Positions 63,183 through 64,000 of a stretch of DNA of 64,000 nucleotides are shown one piece after another. Location of the stretch: NCBI GenBank assembly GCA_963705525.1, contig CAVPJW010000004.1, positions 62,001-126,000 on the forward strand, in the 5' to 3' direction. Position numbers and translations under genes: made by a program. Each line of letters begins with the position of its first letter. The first letter of the stretch is position 1. The notes below the pieces were generated by a model. That model was not told the DNA's origin. It saw only the letters and a program-made list of their open reading frames with translations, and ran no database searches. The DNA is from CAVPJW01 sp963705525. GTDB lineage: Bacteria > Acidobacteriota > Vicinamibacteria > Vicinamibacterales > CAVPJW01.

Positions 63183-63893
63183 CTAGAGCCCGCGTGCATG
63201 CACCACGCGCGGCTCGATCGCGGGTGGAGAAAAGATGCGCGGTCGGAGAACGACCTGGGGGCGTGCCGTTTGCGACAGCGCGACGGTCAAGCCGCCGGCG
63301 CTCCGTGCCGTGGGTTCCACTCCCATCAACAGGCACACCGTTTCGGTGCCTTCGATCACGCGCTGGAGCCGCATCCACGTGGTGAACGGCACGCGCTTGA
63401 TGACCTGCGCCGGCAGATCGACGAGATCCAGCGCCACGAGTCCGAAATGTCCCGTCTGCAGCACGAGATTGAGCGCCTTGAGCGCGCGGTCGAGAGCCGT
63501 GTGGAAGCCGCCCCATTCCTGCGCCAGGCTCGCCCGCGCCGACGACATCGCCTGCCCGCGAATCCAGAGCAGGTGCGCCAGATCGATCCCCGCCGCAGCC
63601 GCCGATTCCGGGTCGAGACTGTCAACCGTATCGACGATCGCCACGAGTTCACCGCGATCGATGGCAGCGGCAGACGATGACAGGAGAAGGCTGGTGCGGC
63701 CCGATGATCGCGGGCCGACGAGATCGGAAATCTGTCCACGCGGCCAGCCGCCTTTCAGCTGAAGGTCGAGTTCGGAAAGGCCCGTTGAGGCGCTGGGCCA
63801 GTCGTCGTGCGCGACTTTTCGAGTGGTCAGCGTGTGATCGAGCTTTCGATCACCCAGTAACGTTTCGAGGTGGGCCCGAGTCGTCTGTGTCAT
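63183..63893 (-). CDS. imuA: ImuA, RecA-like mutagenesis protein
   Basis: 236 aa from ATG 63893. The RecA-like core is present: ASTGLSELDLQLKGGWPRGQ, then GPRSSGRTSLLLSSSAAAID (a Walker A-like loop GPRSSGRTS) and LVAIVDTVDSLDPESAAAAG. The middle part (HFGLVALDLVDL) aligns with Walker B. It is the first gene of the cassette and probably recruits the polymerase. It has SulA/RecA-like length; the Walker A Lys is Arg, so ATP use is in doubt. Confidence 0.86.
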   Translation of the reverse strand: MTQTTRAHLETLLGDRKLDHTLTTRKVAHDDWPSASTGLSELDLQLKGGWPRGQISDLVGPRSSGRTSLLLSSSAAAIDRGELVAIVDTVDSLDPESAAAAGIDLAHLLWIRGQAMSSARASLAQEWGGFHTALDRALKALNLVLQTGHFGLVALDLVDLPAQVIKRVPFTTWMRLQRVIEGTETVCLLMGVEPTARSAGGLTVALSQTARPQVVLRPRIFSPPAIEPRVVHARGL

Positions 63894-63910
63894 CGCGACT
63901 TTCGCTTTTT

Positions 63911-63926
63911 GTTCGCTGCCGCGAAC
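63911..63926 (-). promoter_or_regulatory. Palindromic operator candidate (LexA-like) upstream of imuA
   Basis: GTTCGC-TGCC-GCGAAC is a perfect 6-bp inverted repeat with a 4-nt spacer. It overlaps the -10 hexamer of the imuA promoter by two bases, a classic repressor position, and lies 18 nt before the imuA start. The ImuAB-DnaE2 cassette is usually LexA-controlled, so this is most likely a LexA site, though it is not identical to published consensus sequences I know. Confidence 0.6.
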
Positions 63927-63953
63927 TATAGCGCAGGGCTGGATCCGGATCAA
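63925..63953 (-). promoter_or_regulatory. Promoter of the imuA-imuB-dnaE2 operon
   Basis: On the minus strand TTGATC (63948-63953) and TATAGT (63925-63930) are separated by 17 nt, the ideal spacing for a housekeeping promoter. Transcription would start within the palindrome, about 25 nt before the imuA ATG. Confidence 0.65.
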
Positions 63954-64000
63954 GCGCGAACTTGTGGAAGAACGTCCGTGAGCGGCGTGTTTAAGGGGGA

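Noticed and set aside
61962..63680. 572-codon open frame on the plus strand over imuB and imuA
   Set aside because: Antisense to both SOS genes, composed mainly of Arg, Ser, Ala and Pro, with no domain.
1..64000. tRNA, rRNA, prophage or insertion sequence
   Set aside because: No cloverleaf-like sequence, transposase or integrase motif, phage gene or terminal inverted repeat was recognised on either strand by eye; a covariance-model scan could still find an RNA I missed.

Overview
The window is GC-rich, densely coded bacterial chromosome. It shows no tRNA or rRNA gene, phage, insertion sequence or CRISPR array that I could see. Three eukaryotic-type Ser/Thr kinases (two with TolB-like propellers, one with TPRs), a TonB receptor with a carboxypeptidase-like N-terminal domain, DUF4097, RidA and MocA proteins with Tat leaders, and an ImuA-ImuB-DnaE2 cassette suggest Acidobacteriota, most likely Vicinamibacteria-like. 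That assignment is inference from gene content; no marker gene is present. Short start-proximal -10-like elements (TAGAAT, TAGACT, TATACT) sit 8-10 nt before several start codons, which suggests some leaderless mRNAs.

Layout. 0-0.4 kb: cut N-terminus of an endonuclease/exonuclease/phosphatase protein plus a small membrane peptide. 0.5-4.9 kb: kinase-TPR protein, then a cobalamin-dependent RiPP-maturase-type radical SAM enzyme, then an overlooked 29-residue peptide that is half lysine and ends at a strong hairpin. This is the best candidate for an undescribed system. 4.9-9.3 kb (minus): kinase-propeller, papain-like peptidase, secreted protein. 9.9-14.2 kb: frameshifted sensor kinase, two response regulators, a porin. 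14.2-17.2 kb: VapBC-like toxin-antitoxin pair, RidA, a HAF-repeat secreted protein, and a wHTH-FHA regulator. 17.3-25.6 kb: decayed or badly sequenced stretch (kinase, TonB receptor, radical SAM remnant, M41-like peptidase, each with frame breaks) mixed with small intact genes. 25.9-30.3 kb: sugar and glycan genes (GT2, acyltransferase, GT39-like) plus a BKACE enzyme. 30.3-32.7 kb: dual-specificity phosphatase, hydrolase, peroxiredoxin.

32.8-48.1 kb is a sulfur and redox region: a sulfite-oxidase-fold enzyme, a shortened YeiH-type exporter preceded by an intrinsic-terminator-like attenuator, a YeeE/YedE thiosulfate transporter, SoxC plus a SoxD-like cytochrome, and MsrPQ. Between these lie an amidase, a CPA2 antiporter, TPR, cupin and Gfo/Idh/MocA proteins, and two tandem secreted paralogues of unknown function. 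48.3-58.2 kb: SpoIID-like protein, YqiA-like esterase, a secreted triple-RidA fusion, DUF4097, a second radical SAM enzyme, a frameshifted metallophosphoesterase, an amidohydrolase and a sulfatase-fold lipoprotein.

58.3-64 kb: a probable SOS mutagenesis operon (imuA-imuB-dnaE2, minus strand) under a promoter overlapped by a perfect palindrome. Its dnaE2 carries a seven-cysteine insertion and two in-frame tracts made of degenerate heptamer repeats. The same repeats fill the imuB-dnaE2 spacer. Related 7- or 8-nt repeat tracts occur at 41.6 and 52.8 kb.
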